64,000 nucleotides of DNA from Xiphias gladius (lineage: Eukaryota > Chordata > Actinopteri > Istiophoriformes > Xiphiidae), in assembly GCF_016859285.1 (NCBI RefSeq), contig NC_053420.1:10054001-10118000 (forward strand). The letters are read 5' to 3'. The notes beneath the pieces are model-generated. The model was not told where the DNA came from and did not search any database. It was given only the letters and a program-made list of their open reading frames with translations. The position numbers were made by a program, and so were the translations under genes. Positions 24,096 through 64,000 of this stretch are shown in pieces. Within the stretch, counting starts at the first letter, position 1. Each line of letters opens with the position of its first letter.

Positions 24096-27000
24096 ACAAA
24101 ACAGATCCAAGAAAGAGATAAAATAAAAAAACATCTACTCATCACACATAAAAACATGACGGATGGACAGTAACTTGCCACATTTAGAATGAGGCAACCT
24201 TTTTAATGTAGTTGATGCCTTTGGGATTCATTTTGACAGAAGCGTTCCCCTGAGAGCGATCTTTCAGTTCTGGTGTCTTGTTAAATCAGGTCATGTTTCT
24301 GCTCTAAGGTTAAGATCACACAAATGATGGAAAAGGTTATTGCTGGAGAGATCTGCCACAGGCCGATTCTTCCAGACTGCATTGCTCGCTGCCAGTTGTC
24401 ATGCCTCCAACCTTTCTGGCAAGCTGCAAGTTCTCGTCAAACTGTTATGGCCCCAAAACTCTTATAGGGACCTCTTGTAAGTAGAAAATTTGCATGAAAT
24501 TTGGCTTATTTATGTGCCAAACAACTATGCTGTGGAGAGTATTCTGTTTCACTTGTGCTTACTCTGAGAAGGAAAATAAATTAAGGGTATATATAAACAT
24601 GCCAAATATGGAAAACCTGTTGATAAAGCAGGAGATGGAATGTTTTCTCTGTGAACTTTAATAACAGTGTAAAACAATACTCACCACCTTGCCAAAAGTA
24701 ATTATGGCACACACTTAACACCAAGAATAGGAGTGTGTTAGGCTGATGCATAATTGAATGTTTTATGTGTTTTCCACCTTCAAAGCGCAGCCAGACATCA
24801 AGTTTATAGTACAGACCTCAGTGAAGGCCAGATTCATTGAAATAGGGCGGGAGTGAGGCAGAATGATTAAAGATCAGTCACAGCCTCCCAAAAAAATCTG
24901 TGTCCTCTAGAAGACATCGAGTCTGAGGGTCAGAAATCAACATCTGATGTGTTTTCCTTACGGTCAAAATGGATAATAAGAAGCATCAGGTCGAGACAGT
25001 GCAGGATAAAGTCGGAAAAAAGTTAATCAAGTCATCAATAGCCTGTATTGTGGGGATATTTATTCATTAACTCTAGATAAGTCTCTTCTAACCAGTTCTC
25101 TAATGCAAATTTTAGCTTTGACATTTCCTATGATTGGTAAAATGTCCAATTTGTGTGGAATCTGGCACTAGACTTTCAAGGTCAGCCGAAAGACTGGAAA
25201 AAGGAGGAAACAGCTAGTCTGTCTCTGTACCAAGCAAAACCAAAACGTCTAACGCTCACTAATTAATACGTTTGATCTCATTTGTATACTCGGTACAAAA
25301 ACCAAGATGTTTAAACTTTAAGTTGTGGTTTTATGGTGGGTCATGTGCCGGACTATTTCTTGGTGAGGAGCAGTGACTTCCCAGAGTCTCTGCTGGTTAC
25401 CTGACAAATTACGATCACAAGAAAAAAAGTCAGTCGCCACCTCTTTGACCTTTTCTTCAGGTGTGCAGCAAACCTCGGGGCCTCTTGTAATTTTCCTCTT
25501 CTCAGTATTTTTGAAACATTCCTCTGTGATTTACCTTGGAAATGGGTTATTTCCCAACTGAATGTAAAAGTGTACATTAATATTGGTTGGTTTCCACCAT
25601 TGAGTTCGCAGCTGTGTTTTGCTGTGGCCAGGCCAAAGAGCTGAGGAGCTACCGAGCCCAGGTGAACACCAGGGGTTTCCTGACACAAACTCCACTCTCC
25701 TGCCTCTAACCACGAGGTGCAGACAGAAACACTGTCTGGTTGTTACTGATACAATAACAATGGATGAATCAACAGGATTTTATTTTATTTATACAACACC
25801 ACAACTGCAGAAGTAGAAATCCAAGGGGTAATTCATTCCCTTGCAGCTATATATTTTAACACTCTTACCCCACTGCAAATTCTGGTACTGCCAAATCAAG
25901 CAAAGTAGTAACAACTAACAAGCCAGCCTGGCCTTGGATGTCAGTGGCAGCAGGTCTGGCTGTGAGGCGAGTAGTAATCATACAGCATGTCAGTTTTCTG
26001 TCTCTTAGCAGTCAGTATTATTCTTACGAAGGGGCATGTGCAGTCCTTAGAATCATCTTTTTCGCTAAAATACAGACATGCTGCGATTACAAAAAATCCC
26101 AGAAGGTTGTTTCTTGTTCTGAAGGTATTTCCAGAATACTCACTACTCTAACCATCAGGATGAAAAAAATAGTGTGTCATCTCGACAATAAAACCTGTTT
26201 CCCAAGTTGTGACTCTGCTTCCTAATCCAAACAAAACAAAGCAAATGCAGCTGCAACTGGGGAAATGGGTAAAAAAAAAAATCTTTTTTATTTTACAGTG
26301 GATAGAAACGTCTTTCATCCAGATGGTTGGAGGCGTGTTTGAGGATTCTGGAGATACCTTCAGAACAGCTGGAAGGGTTGTTCAAATATCACTGCGTATT
26401 TTATGCATGAAATAGATTCTTGCCGCTTGACTGGCTCAGATGGTGAACACTGCGTGTATATGATCCGGCTTTGGTGCACGAGATTCCGCAATTTTTATTG
26501 AATTTACGAGGGATGTCAGAGAATGCTTTTGTTCATAGGTCTTGGTTAGCTCTACTGCATATGTGAAAAAATTGTATAAGACTAAAGGCAGATAAATTGT
26601 CTCGTGTGATGTCACTTGAGTCAGCATTGGTTTGGGGCTGAAGACTACAAGTGTGAAAATTTTGAAAAATGTAAAAATGTAACGGCGTGGAGTTGGACGG
26701 ACGTGAGCTTACCAGACCTCGGCAGCCCGCTCCTCATCTCCGCACAAGACTAAAAACTCAAAGCTGCATTAGCCACTTCTATTATAACACACCCCAATCT
26801 CCAACTGAACTGATGGTGGTCGAGGTGCATTGTGGTTAATGCGGGCATCAGGTTTTGCCATGGAAGAAGAATGCATGGAATAAAAAAAGATGATATCTCT
26901 GGTTCTGCTACATCGATGTTGATGCTAAATCGGTACTCCCTTAAAAAAAAATGCATATCACACTGTTAATTGACCTGCAGTAATTTACAAGTGCAACATT

Positions 27001-27399
27001 TGAGCCAGATGGACCTCGTCGGGCATTTTTTTTTTCATCTTTCCTTCACTTGTATTTTTCACACAATTAGACGCAAACAACCTTTCCCGTCAACTGTTTT
27101 GAAGTGTTCTTATTCATAATAGTTTGTTGATCCTGAGACCACATGAACTGAACCTCTGAAGTAACGGCTGGCTTAAGTGACCTCAAGAAAAAAAGATAAA
27201 GCCCTGTGCTACCACAGACACACAACCCAGCTACACTTACATTATACATTTCCATGCATGAATTGACCTGAACCAAAGTTAGAATCCTAGTTTCTTTCAC
27301 TTCTTTCCATGATTCTTTGGGGCATTATTTTGTTAATGGGCAAAAAAAAAAAAACACCTTGTAGCCTGTGTGCATAACAGGAAATGACTTCACACAGTT
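24096..27399. other. intergenic between convergent apcdd1l and vapb
   Basis: Contains an AGCTTAGC-type repeat (25185-25420) and a diverged GGGGAACTCC-related segment (about 26400-26680). The remainder is unique. No exon recognised. Confidence 0.5.
25185..25420. repeat. AGCTTAGC / AACACGTT-type repeat
   Basis: Shows 'aagactggaaaaaggaggaaacagctag', 'cactaattaatacgtt', 'gtgccggactatttcttgg' and 'agagtctctgctggttacctg', the family's order. Confidence 0.65.
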
Positions 27400-27410
27400 T
27401 AGGTAGGGGC

Positions 27411-28841
27411 TTTATTCATTTAATTTATTAAGATGCTACATAGTCCAACCAGGTTGGGTTGTTTTTATACACCAGAGAGACTACTTGACTAGGAATATTA
27501 ATCTTCTTCTCAGATAGACTTATTTATTTATTTATATACATACAAAACAGTTTCCCGACTGCTTACATTAATCACGGTGATGGTCAGAGACTCCAGGACA
27601 GGTCAGTGTAGTGTGTTTTACAACTGGGCCTGGATCAATTAGTATTTACATGTAATTATTTTTGTTTGTTTCATCCTACTTGGAGTACCAACATTGATGA
27701 GGTTTACGGCATCAGTGGGGAATTCTTAATCACATTAACAGTATATTCTGGTACTTGGAAGTATTTTCCTTGTGTTAAATGTTTTCATACTCCAACCAGG
27801 ATTCATTGAACAAGAAGAATTCTCTGTAAGTACCGTGTGACCCAGGCCTGATAACCCAAGATGGGACTGTAGCTCAGGTCTGCTCTGCCCGCCCTCTAAG
27901 CAGCAAGTCATCCTCAACCCAACAACTTTACAGAGATACAGTAGAAACACGCGCTGATGTTTATTTTAATCTCTTACCCGCCAGCCAAATGTATCGTCTT
28001 TTACTCCGCTTAACATGAAGAGATGTTGGATTTTTGTAAAATTTTTCTTTCAGTTTAGCAAAGGGGATACACTCCTACTTACTCATCTTATGTGGACACA
28101 ATGGGGAAAAAAATGTAACCAACTGCTCTGTTTCCTTCAAATGATGCAAAGTAGAATGACACTCTCCAATGCTTTTTTTTCTTCAATATGCAAATTTGGA
28201 GATGAAACAATTTGATTAGATTATTTTTCTTCTGTTTATTTTTGACACAAAAATAACCATTGGCTCTGGAACAGTACAATGTCATCATGTAATTCCCCTC
28301 AAGGCTATAGCTAGGTTGCTTTTTTCCTCTCGCCTGGGAAAAAAAAAATGTTGTAAGCTGCAGGAAGATCAAAGGAGAAACACTCTTAACCTTAGTGCAT
28401 TAAAAATGAACACACCTTCAAATGCAGTGAGGATATAACATTAATAAGCAACAGATGAATGCTGAACAAACTCCAAAAACTGTACAAAGGTCTACAGTGG
28501 AGTGAAAGAAAAACAGAAAAGAAAAAGAAAAATCAAAATGACCAGCAGTGGAGAACTGCAGCAGCCAGCTTAAAACACTCAGTTGATCTCTGACATACGT
28601 TTGCCCAAACAAAACAGAATGTCAACAAATGTATGGCTCAGTAGGAAAATATGAGAAAACTGAAAGAGCTGGAAAAGACCAAGGTCCCTTTGTTAGGACA
28701 GAGTTGGTGTTGATGTTGTCAGGAAAACACAAAACTATTCGCCTCTACATGCACCGTCTATTTGTGGTTTCCCACTATATGTATGCATACTTTCCATGTG
28801 TTTGTGTGTGTAATACATATATCATATACATATATATATAT

Positions 28842-28876
<35 letters not shown>

Positions 28877-28912
28877 TATATATCATATATATCATATATA
28901 TAATATATATAT

Positions 28913-28979
<67 letters not shown>

Positions 28980-28985
28980 ATATAA

Positions 28986-29017
<32 letters not shown>

Positions 29018-30184
29018 TATATTATATATATTATATATATATACACATGTTAATGTACTGTATATATATCTCCTTCTTGGCCTGAGAATAACTTGCCCCA
29101 AACAGGTCACAAGGCAAGGCTTTCATCTGGAGAACATTTACAGCAATGATCCAATCCCACAAATCTCATTTCAGGTAGCTGCAATATTCTTAAATGCTTC
29201 AACCCTAACAACAACAACAACAAAAAAAATTACTCAAAATCATAAAAATGCAACAAAACAGAAGAGAGAGAAAAAGAAAAATCAGAAAACGTAGTTGTGC
29301 AAACCTACAGCCAAATGACATTATTATTATTATCATCACCATTATAAAAGCAATTAAATTAGATTCAAAGTCCAGATGCAACACTCTGTGTGAACGCATG
29401 CAATCAAACATCCCCCTTTGACAAGCAGGGATGTGGTGAACGCCTAGTGACAGGTGACAGGAATAAGGTAGACTGAAAATAAAAAGGACACGAGGAAAGA
29501 AAATACCTATGGAATAGTGTTTCATACACCGATCAAGGTTGTTCTACAATCAAAGACAAGCCAATTTTACAAAGCCTCTGATTGGAGCAGTCAGTTTGAT
29601 AGCCCTGTGTGAAACCGCGACTGTGTGGATCATCTCTCTGGTAAATCCCTTCCTTAAAGGGGGTTTAGCTGGAAGGAACACCTGGATATACTATAAAGTG
29701 GGGGGGGGGGTTACGTATACATATACATAGGCTCTGGCCTCCGTAATTTAGAAAAAGAAACAACAATACACTAAAATGACATTCACACAATTGCAAAACG
29801 GACTCAATCGCACCAACACTACCTCGCCAGTGTTAGAAAATCCATTGGTCTGAATCACTAGCATTAAATCATTTTCCATTACCCCCCCCCCACAGAACCA
29901 GTCATCTGTATACATGAAACTTTGGGAAGAGGGCCAGAATGATTATGTGATGATTACGTAGAGGCAAGACCTGTAACAGTAGGTTTGTTCATAAGATTGT
30001 TTTTTCTTTTTTTTTTCTCATACATTACCTTTTGAAATTTTTTTTTACATAAATCAGATTGAATCAAAACTTGTACCACCCCCCACCCAGCGGATATGAC
30101 ATTTTCTGATCCAAAATCCCAAGATCCTGTGTTTTGTTTTCATCCCCCGGAAGCATGCTGCAGCCGACTGGACTGCTCTGCACT
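27411..30184 (-). other. vapb: probable vapb 3'UTR with polyadenylation signals
   Basis: From the vapb stop leftward the sequence is largely non-repetitive apart from an AT microsatellite. On the minus strand, AATAAA occurs at 27429-27424 and again at 27416-27411, followed by GTGTG and a GTG plus T-rich run (27340-27400), a reasonable downstream element. An earlier AATAAA at 28240-28235 is an alternative end. Long 3'UTRs are typical of VAPB. Inference only. Confidence 0.4.
28818..29045. repeat. long AT microsatellite
   Basis: About 230 bp of nearly pure TA/ATC-interrupted repeats, self-complementary, in the probable vapb 3'UTR. Open frames of alternating I and Y here are artefacts. Confidence 0.95.
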
Positions 30185-57334
<27,150 letters not shown>

Positions 57335-57565
57335 ATCCCAACAGCTGGAGCGGGGTTATCGCACTGCAACCAGTTCCTGTCGGTTACCCCCGTGTTAGGA
57401 TGTTGTTGAGTGCCGCAACGTCCAGGGAGTTATTTTATCAATGAATTAGCGGTGGATATCCTGATCCGTTCCCCCCCCGGTCACTGGTGCTACTCGAGCT
57501 GCTAACGGCTGTTGTGATGCAGCAGGAAGGGAGTGAGAGACAGCCCGGTGACGTCACTGCCTCTG

Positions 57566-57570
<5 letters not shown>

Positions 57571-57600
<30 letters not shown>
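57571..57600. repeat. GA microsatellite in vapb upstream region
   Basis: About 15 GA units; on the vapb strand it reads (CT)n, 235-265 bp upstream of the ATG. It may act as a GAGA-like promoter element, inference only. Confidence 0.85.
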
Positions 57601-57604
<4 letters not shown>

Positions 57605-58031
57605 GAGGTGGGGTGGACGGGTCGGGGGGGGGTGATGCCCGGTTGTACCCAGGGCTGGTGGAGGCCACCACCTCAGTTTTTAAGAAACCTCACTGTGATT
57701 TCTGAGTGAAAGGACGTGGCCAAAACACGAAGGTACTGCGGTTAAAACGCTCAGATCCTTTACTTAAGAGGTTGGCTTCACAATTGTGCAAGTGTGTCTT
57801 AAAAGAATAGCCAGGTGCCCATTTCTGCACACTCCCACACTGCCATGTAAAGTTTAATTATAATATTGATACTATTGAAAATGAACCTTTAATTATTACT
57901 GGTGTAATACTTTACAGCCATATTTCCCATTAACCACATAGTTTTACATGCTTTAAAAAGAAAGTGATTTGGATTTTTTAATTAGAACAAATTTAGTGTA
58001 TAGTCAGAGTGGATAATTTGAATATATACTG
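57601..58031. other. short intergenic segment between vapb promoter and Tc1 relic
   Basis: Unique AT-rich DNA with a G-run near 57625. No exon recognised. Confidence 0.5.
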
Positions 58032-58480
58032 TACTGTGCAAAAGATTTAGGCACTTTAGAAATTCCGCAGCATGACCGCATATGGCCAGAGTCCGGGAAG
58101 AACTATCTTCAGCGACAACAGGAGGAGTCCTGCAACAGACGGTCTGGCCCGCAGAGAGCCCTGATCTCAACGTCGTCATGGAGTTAGTTTGGGATCACGT
58201 GAAGAGACAGAGGACACTGAGACGGCCTAAATCCACAGAAGAGCTGTGGTAAATTCTCCAAGATGCGTTGAACAACCAACCTGGAAAAACTGTGTTCAAG
58301 TGTACAGAGGAGAACAGGTGTTGTTTTAAAGGCAAAGGGTGGTCTCACTAAATATTGATTTGAGTTAGGTTCTTTCTCTCTACTGCAATTTGTATGAAGT
58401 TAATAAATAAAAACCATTCATGGCATTATTTTTGAAAGCTTTCTCACTGTACTTTTAGTGCCTAAAACTTTTGCACAGTA
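58032..58480 (+). mobile_element. Tc1/mariner-like transposon relic
   Basis: Inverted ends CTGTGCAAAAGATTTAGGCA and TGCCTAAAACTTTTGCACAG, each flanked by TA (58032-58033 and 58479-58480), the TA duplication of Tc1/mariner. The element is about 450 bp, far shorter than a full ~1.3-1.6 kb copy, so most of the transposase 5' region is deleted. Confidence 0.9.
58145..58351 (+). pseudogene. Tc1 transposase C-terminal remnant
   Basis: One frame reads WPAESPDLNVVMELVWDHVK, containing the SPDLN...E catalytic-core hallmark of DDE Tc1 transposases. It is followed by an in-frame TAA (after STEELW), then ILQDALN... and another stop. The N-terminal DNA-binding part is absent, so it is not functional. Confidence 0.85.
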
Positions 58481-60570
58481 CTGTGTACAGTCTATATGAC
58501 TTTACTGGGGTTTAGATGGGGATTTGGGTGGGGGGTGTCAAAAAAGTGTTCTGCTCTCTCAGCACTATTCAAAGTGCAGTGAAAAGCCCTCTGCCAGTCA
58601 AACACACATCTCAAGTGTCATATTCACATATATATAGCCAGGCGGTTGGCTACCAACTGAACAACACAACCAATCACTAATAACACTGTCACTGTGTCCC
58701 CAAGGAACAAGTTAATGAAACATCTCTCTTTGGCCTTACTCAAAGGCAGTACAAAACTACACATGGACACACACACACACACACAGGCCATATGCAGGAC
58801 TAGAGGAGGAGAGAGGATATTTTTGTCAATCTTTTATTAGTAAACAATTGACAATTCCCTTTTTACACATTTGGAAATACACTGCAAACAAGTGTTTTCA
58901 GGCATTTTGTTACAATCAATATGAAACATAGTAAAAAGCTAAATATGGTAACTACAGTGCTGATGGTATTACTGCAAATGGTGAACAAGTCTATTGTGGT
59001 CACAAAACTGGCTTACAATAGAATATAGTCATTGATTTGTGTGCAATTTGATGGTATTTACACTGAAAAATATACATAATATAGATTAATCACATTCCCA
59101 GGGCCAGCCCAAGACTAATGGTATTTTTCAATGCAAAACTGGCATCACAAACCATCCATGTCTCCTGTTTCCAAATAAGGGAAAAACATGTGTCATCCTT
59201 ATCAAACTTCAAATATTTTTAAGCATTTTATGTGATTAGTACTTTAAACCATTATATTACATCAACAATAAAAAAAAATGGTTACTTATGAATGATGTAG
59301 TAAAATGGTTTTGACATTATATGGCACCATGTTCTTCGAAGCAATAAGAACTGAGCAAACAGTCAAAACCAAAAATAACATCATGGGACATTAAGAAAGT
59401 CTGACACCTTTACAAGAACGTTTCATCAAGTGATTTCACAGAGACATTACCAGGCTGTAGATGGAGTGTTAGTTAGTAATAAGAGCCAATTAATACAAAC
59501 AGTCGGTCATAAGTGCAGCTTTCAAAGTACCAGAGTGTTTCTCTTTTTAATATGATTGCTGATGCTTTAGTAAATACTAGCTAGAGTTGGCATTAAGATG
59601 TAGTGCTGGATGAATTATCAAAGACAGCAGAGTGAATTAAAAGTTTAGGTTTTGACCTAGAATGCCACTCTGGTTTTTCCAGGGATTTGGTTGGCTCCAT
59701 CACACAAGCACAAAATGAGGTCAATATAAACTTGTCATTATCATCGGCTGGAGACTGTTTGCACAAGTGTATGCCATGCTGTGTGAACATACCACTCTGT
59801 AGCTGATTTCTTGGATTAGGTCACATTTTACCTTTGTCATAACAACAATTATTGCACTCCATAAGAAAAATCCTGAAAAATAGGCAGCGCTGCTTAGCAC
59901 AGAACTCATCAATAACAGCTACCTTTAAGATGCTTAGATGCAAAAAAAAAAAAATTCTTGCACGGACAGAGAAGCACACAATTCATATTTATAAATGTGC
60001 AGATGCAGTGTAATTAAGCCCACATTTGTATTTTTTGGCAACTTTGAAAAGAGGTTTGGGGCTAAAGGGACTCATGAGAAACAGACAATCATGAAATTAC
60101 ACAGAACTATTAAATCAGTTTAGGCTCATGGGTCAATTGCTACTAAAGGTCAATTAAGCCAATATAAGAGGGAAGGGAGACTACTGTACAATAGCATAAG
60201 AATCACTGAGACATAATAGTTTTTGTAAATGGTAGAGGCGATGATAGGTCTCTGTGAAAGCTGTAATATATTGCACCATAACGGAAATCTGGCCCTACAG
60301 TAAGAGCCTGGAATTTAGGGGAACATGACAGAAGTGAGAGAAAGGAAAGTCAGAAAGCAGACCTTGGGAGAAAGTGAGTACAGTAATTCAGAGCAGAATG
60401 GAGACTAAAGTTCATCAAGGGGTCAGCATGTCGACACGGTGCCGCATCGAATTTTCCACCTATAACCTTCTGCTAAAGGGGAGATTTAAGCTTTCAAATC
60501 TGAGTTTCCAGCTCTCACTGTTTGTCATCACAGGCCAGGTAGTAAAAAAACGCTGGATATGCGATTGTGT

Positions 60571-60573
<3 letters not shown>

Positions 60574-60613
<40 letters not shown>

Positions 60614-60620
60614 GGGGGGT
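60574..60620. repeat. GT microsatellite ending in G9
   Basis: About 18 GT units followed by nine G on the plus strand. In the probable rab22a 3'UTR the RNA would read C9 then (AC)n. Confidence 0.9.
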
Positions 60621-61069
60621 ATTTATGGAACAATTTGGCAATGCCTCACAAAAATCGACCTCTCCTGTAAAACTGCTGTTTAGTATCAGCAAAGGACTGA
60701 AGACAGACGGGCTCGCCAGTGAACAGTTAAAATGAGATTTGAGAAAATAAAGCTCAAGTAATATTTGGAAACAACCGGCAGGACACTCTGTGTACTATGG
60801 GGTGCTTCATATACACAAGTCTGTTCATAGATCTTCAGTAATTACAAGTGGAAATGTGGAACACATGAGCATCTGGGACTGTTCTCATGAAAATTAACTT
60901 CAAGACTACCAATAGAGTCAGCCTTTTGTGCCCTGATTCTGCCAGTCATTGAGAGATATGGACTGTGAGGTTCTTCTCACCACAGAGATGAAATTTTACA
61001 ACAATTTCAAGTTAATCTTATCATTCGGGAACAAGTAGTGATCAGAACAACAACAAAGTTTATAATTAA

Positions 61070-61350
61070 AGGAATAATTTGGATAATATGCTTTCCTGCT
61101 TTGTGGTAGAGAGTTAGAGGAGAAGAACAAAACTCCTCTCATTTCTGACCATTAAATATAATATTATCTTAGCATAAAGTTTGGAAACAGCGGGAAAGAG
61201 CTAGCCTGTTTCTGTCTTTACGTTGAGCTATGCTAACCGGCTGCTGGCTCCAGCTTCATATTCACTGTTCAGATATAAGAGATGTATTGATCTTCTAATC
61301 TAACTCTTGTGAACAACATATATTTCCCAACATGCTGAACTATTCCTTTA
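61070..61350. repeat. foldback form of the AGCTTAGC-type repeat
   Basis: The ends are inverted (TAAAGGAATAATTT and GAACTATTCCTTTA). Both arms carry family landmarks: 'ttagcataaagtttggaaacagcgggaaagagctagcc' on the left, 'gatcttctaatctaactcttg' on the right. Confidence 0.65.
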
Positions 61351-62139
61351 TTATAAAAAGGAAACAGTCTCCCACACACCTTCCATTTCTGCATATTTGA
61401 CAGTGTGATTATGGTTTACATCAAAACATCCATTTGGTATTTTGCCTTGATGAAAACAGCAATCACACAATAAAATTTAATTTAAGTGTGCACCATCCTT
61501 AATGAGTTTATCCTTCATGCAAAAATTGAGATGAAAGATAGGTACAAACACTGATAGTCTTTTTCATCAAAAACTTGTGATACATTAGTGACTGTACACA
61601 TTAACTATAAAGATGGATCCTTCGCGAAGTTGAGAATGTTTGGTAGAGGTCTCCAAAAAAAAAAAAAAAAAAGATTTAACCATTTTCAATCCAATTTTGG
61701 TTGAAAGATGATAGATTTGTACAAATTTACAAGTACAAATGATTTCTGAATGAATCTGTCGCTAAAGATTTCTCTGATCAACCTAGGGCTATAAAACATC
61801 TGACAAAGACTGGTGTCCATTATAGAAGCCAGAAAAATTGCATGTATGGGGGTCTTTCACTGACACACAAATGTATTTATACTAGCATTTTTGTCAATGC
61901 TCAGTGAAGAAGAAGTATTTCTCCTGCCAGAAATTGTCAGATGATACATGATGATTTGCTGTTGCTAAGTGCTGTAAATATGCATTTGCTACTATCTTCA
62001 GAGTGCCAGTGCTGCACCCGGGTGTAAGCGAGAGCCGGGTGTCTGAGGGCGTGTGGGGCTGTAAGCTGAAGCAGGCGGAGGACAGGGAGTGTAAGCAGAG
62101 TTCAGGTCACAGGTCATGTGGGGACAGTCACCGGGATCA

Positions 62140-63524
<1,385 letters not shown>

Positions 63525-64000
63525 CTGTAAATACAAGGGGGTAGGTCAAAATGATTATGTTGCAATATGTGCACAGATTCTCCAACTTCACGCATGACCT
63601 GATAATCAGGTCAATTTTCTACAGCTCTTATGTGGAAGATTTCAAAGACGATCTCAGTACCAAAAGTGTATATGTATCGGAGTCTGAGAGTTTTTAAATT
63701 TTGCAGGAAGATATCAAGTAATAACAATAATTTCCTTGGCTACTCCTCCTTTACCACTGAAATATGAAAGTTTATTTAGACCAGTATAAATAACTACAAC
63801 TTTCCTACTAGAAATCTACAACACCTCAATAGCCAAAGTGATTAAGGTGAACAACAAAGACCAAGAGAGGCAGGGTCTGATCACCTTATATCTAACAACA
63901 GACCAATTAGACAGAATACTAATCAGTATGAGCCAGAATTGCTCCTTGAAGAACATAATGCACTTCAGCTCCACACACAGTCAGTTCCAATGGTATCTTA
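63525..64000 (-). other. rab22a: rab22a intron continuing beyond the window
   Basis: AT-rich sequence upstream (in the rab22a sense) of the penultimate exon. No further exon recognised. Confidence 0.7.

Larger units (their letters stand above)
58810..62139 (-). other. rab22a: probable rab22a 3'UTR
   Basis: Mostly unique AT-rich sequence continues from the rab22a stop to AATAAA at 58838-58833 (minus). This is followed about 47 nt on by a (TG)n tract (58786-58764 read on minus), a good GU-rich downstream element. RAB22A mRNAs have long 3'UTRs. The span contains a GT microsatellite plus G9 (about 60574-60620) and a foldback repeat (61070-61350). Confidence 0.5.

Noticed and set aside
28629..29110. 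Open frames of alternating I and Y around 28629-29110
   Set aside because: Produced by the AT microsatellite; both strands are open for the same reason.

Overview
The window looks like genomic DNA from a teleost, most likely a percomorph. Genes are split into short vertebrate-type exons with GT-AG introns, introns are AT-rich, and microsatellites and fish-type interspersed repeats are dense. Nothing prokaryotic, viral or operon-like is visible. Three protein-coding genes can be reconstructed, all orthologous by eye to a human chromosome 20q13 neighbourhood: apcdd1l (+ strand, four coding exons, complete), vapb (- strand, six coding exons, complete) and rab22a (- strand, only the last two coding exons; the 5' part lies beyond the right edge).

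Layout: 1-4130 is upstream DNA with GT microsatellites and old repeats. apcdd1l runs from 4599 to 16042 with an 8.7 kb first intron. From about 16.9 to 27.4 kb there is a repeat-rich gap between the convergent 3' ends of apcdd1l and vapb. vapb occupies about 27.4 to 57.5 kb, from a probable long 3'UTR with an AT microsatellite to a CpG- and GC-richer first exon near 57.3 kb. Its intron 3 carries a striking array based on a ~1.045 kb unit. Between the vapb promoter and the rab22a 3' end sits a Tc1-like transposon relic (58.03-58.48 kb). rab22a 3'UTR and its last two coding exons fill 58.8-63.5 kb, and UG repeats flank both ends of its last intron.

Paralogue assignment rests on sequence and orientation. 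The VAP exon reads like VAPB, not VAPA; the Rab exons read like RAB22A, not RAB31; and the APCDD1-like gene is inverted relative to the VAP and Rab genes, as in human RAB22A-VAPB-APCDD1L. The sister block RAB31-VAPA-APCDD1 (human 18p11) is the likely ancient duplicate. The three genes share no evident pathway: apcdd1l encodes a probable membrane-anchored Wnt antagonist, vapb an ER tail-anchored contact-site receptor, and rab22a an early-endosomal small GTPase. No undescribed biological system is evident. The most interesting signals are the intron-3 array, the UG tracts bracketing the last rab22a intron, nested transposon insertions with recognisable target duplications, and a large foldback element. 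Repeat family names are from memory of fish repeats and are tentative.
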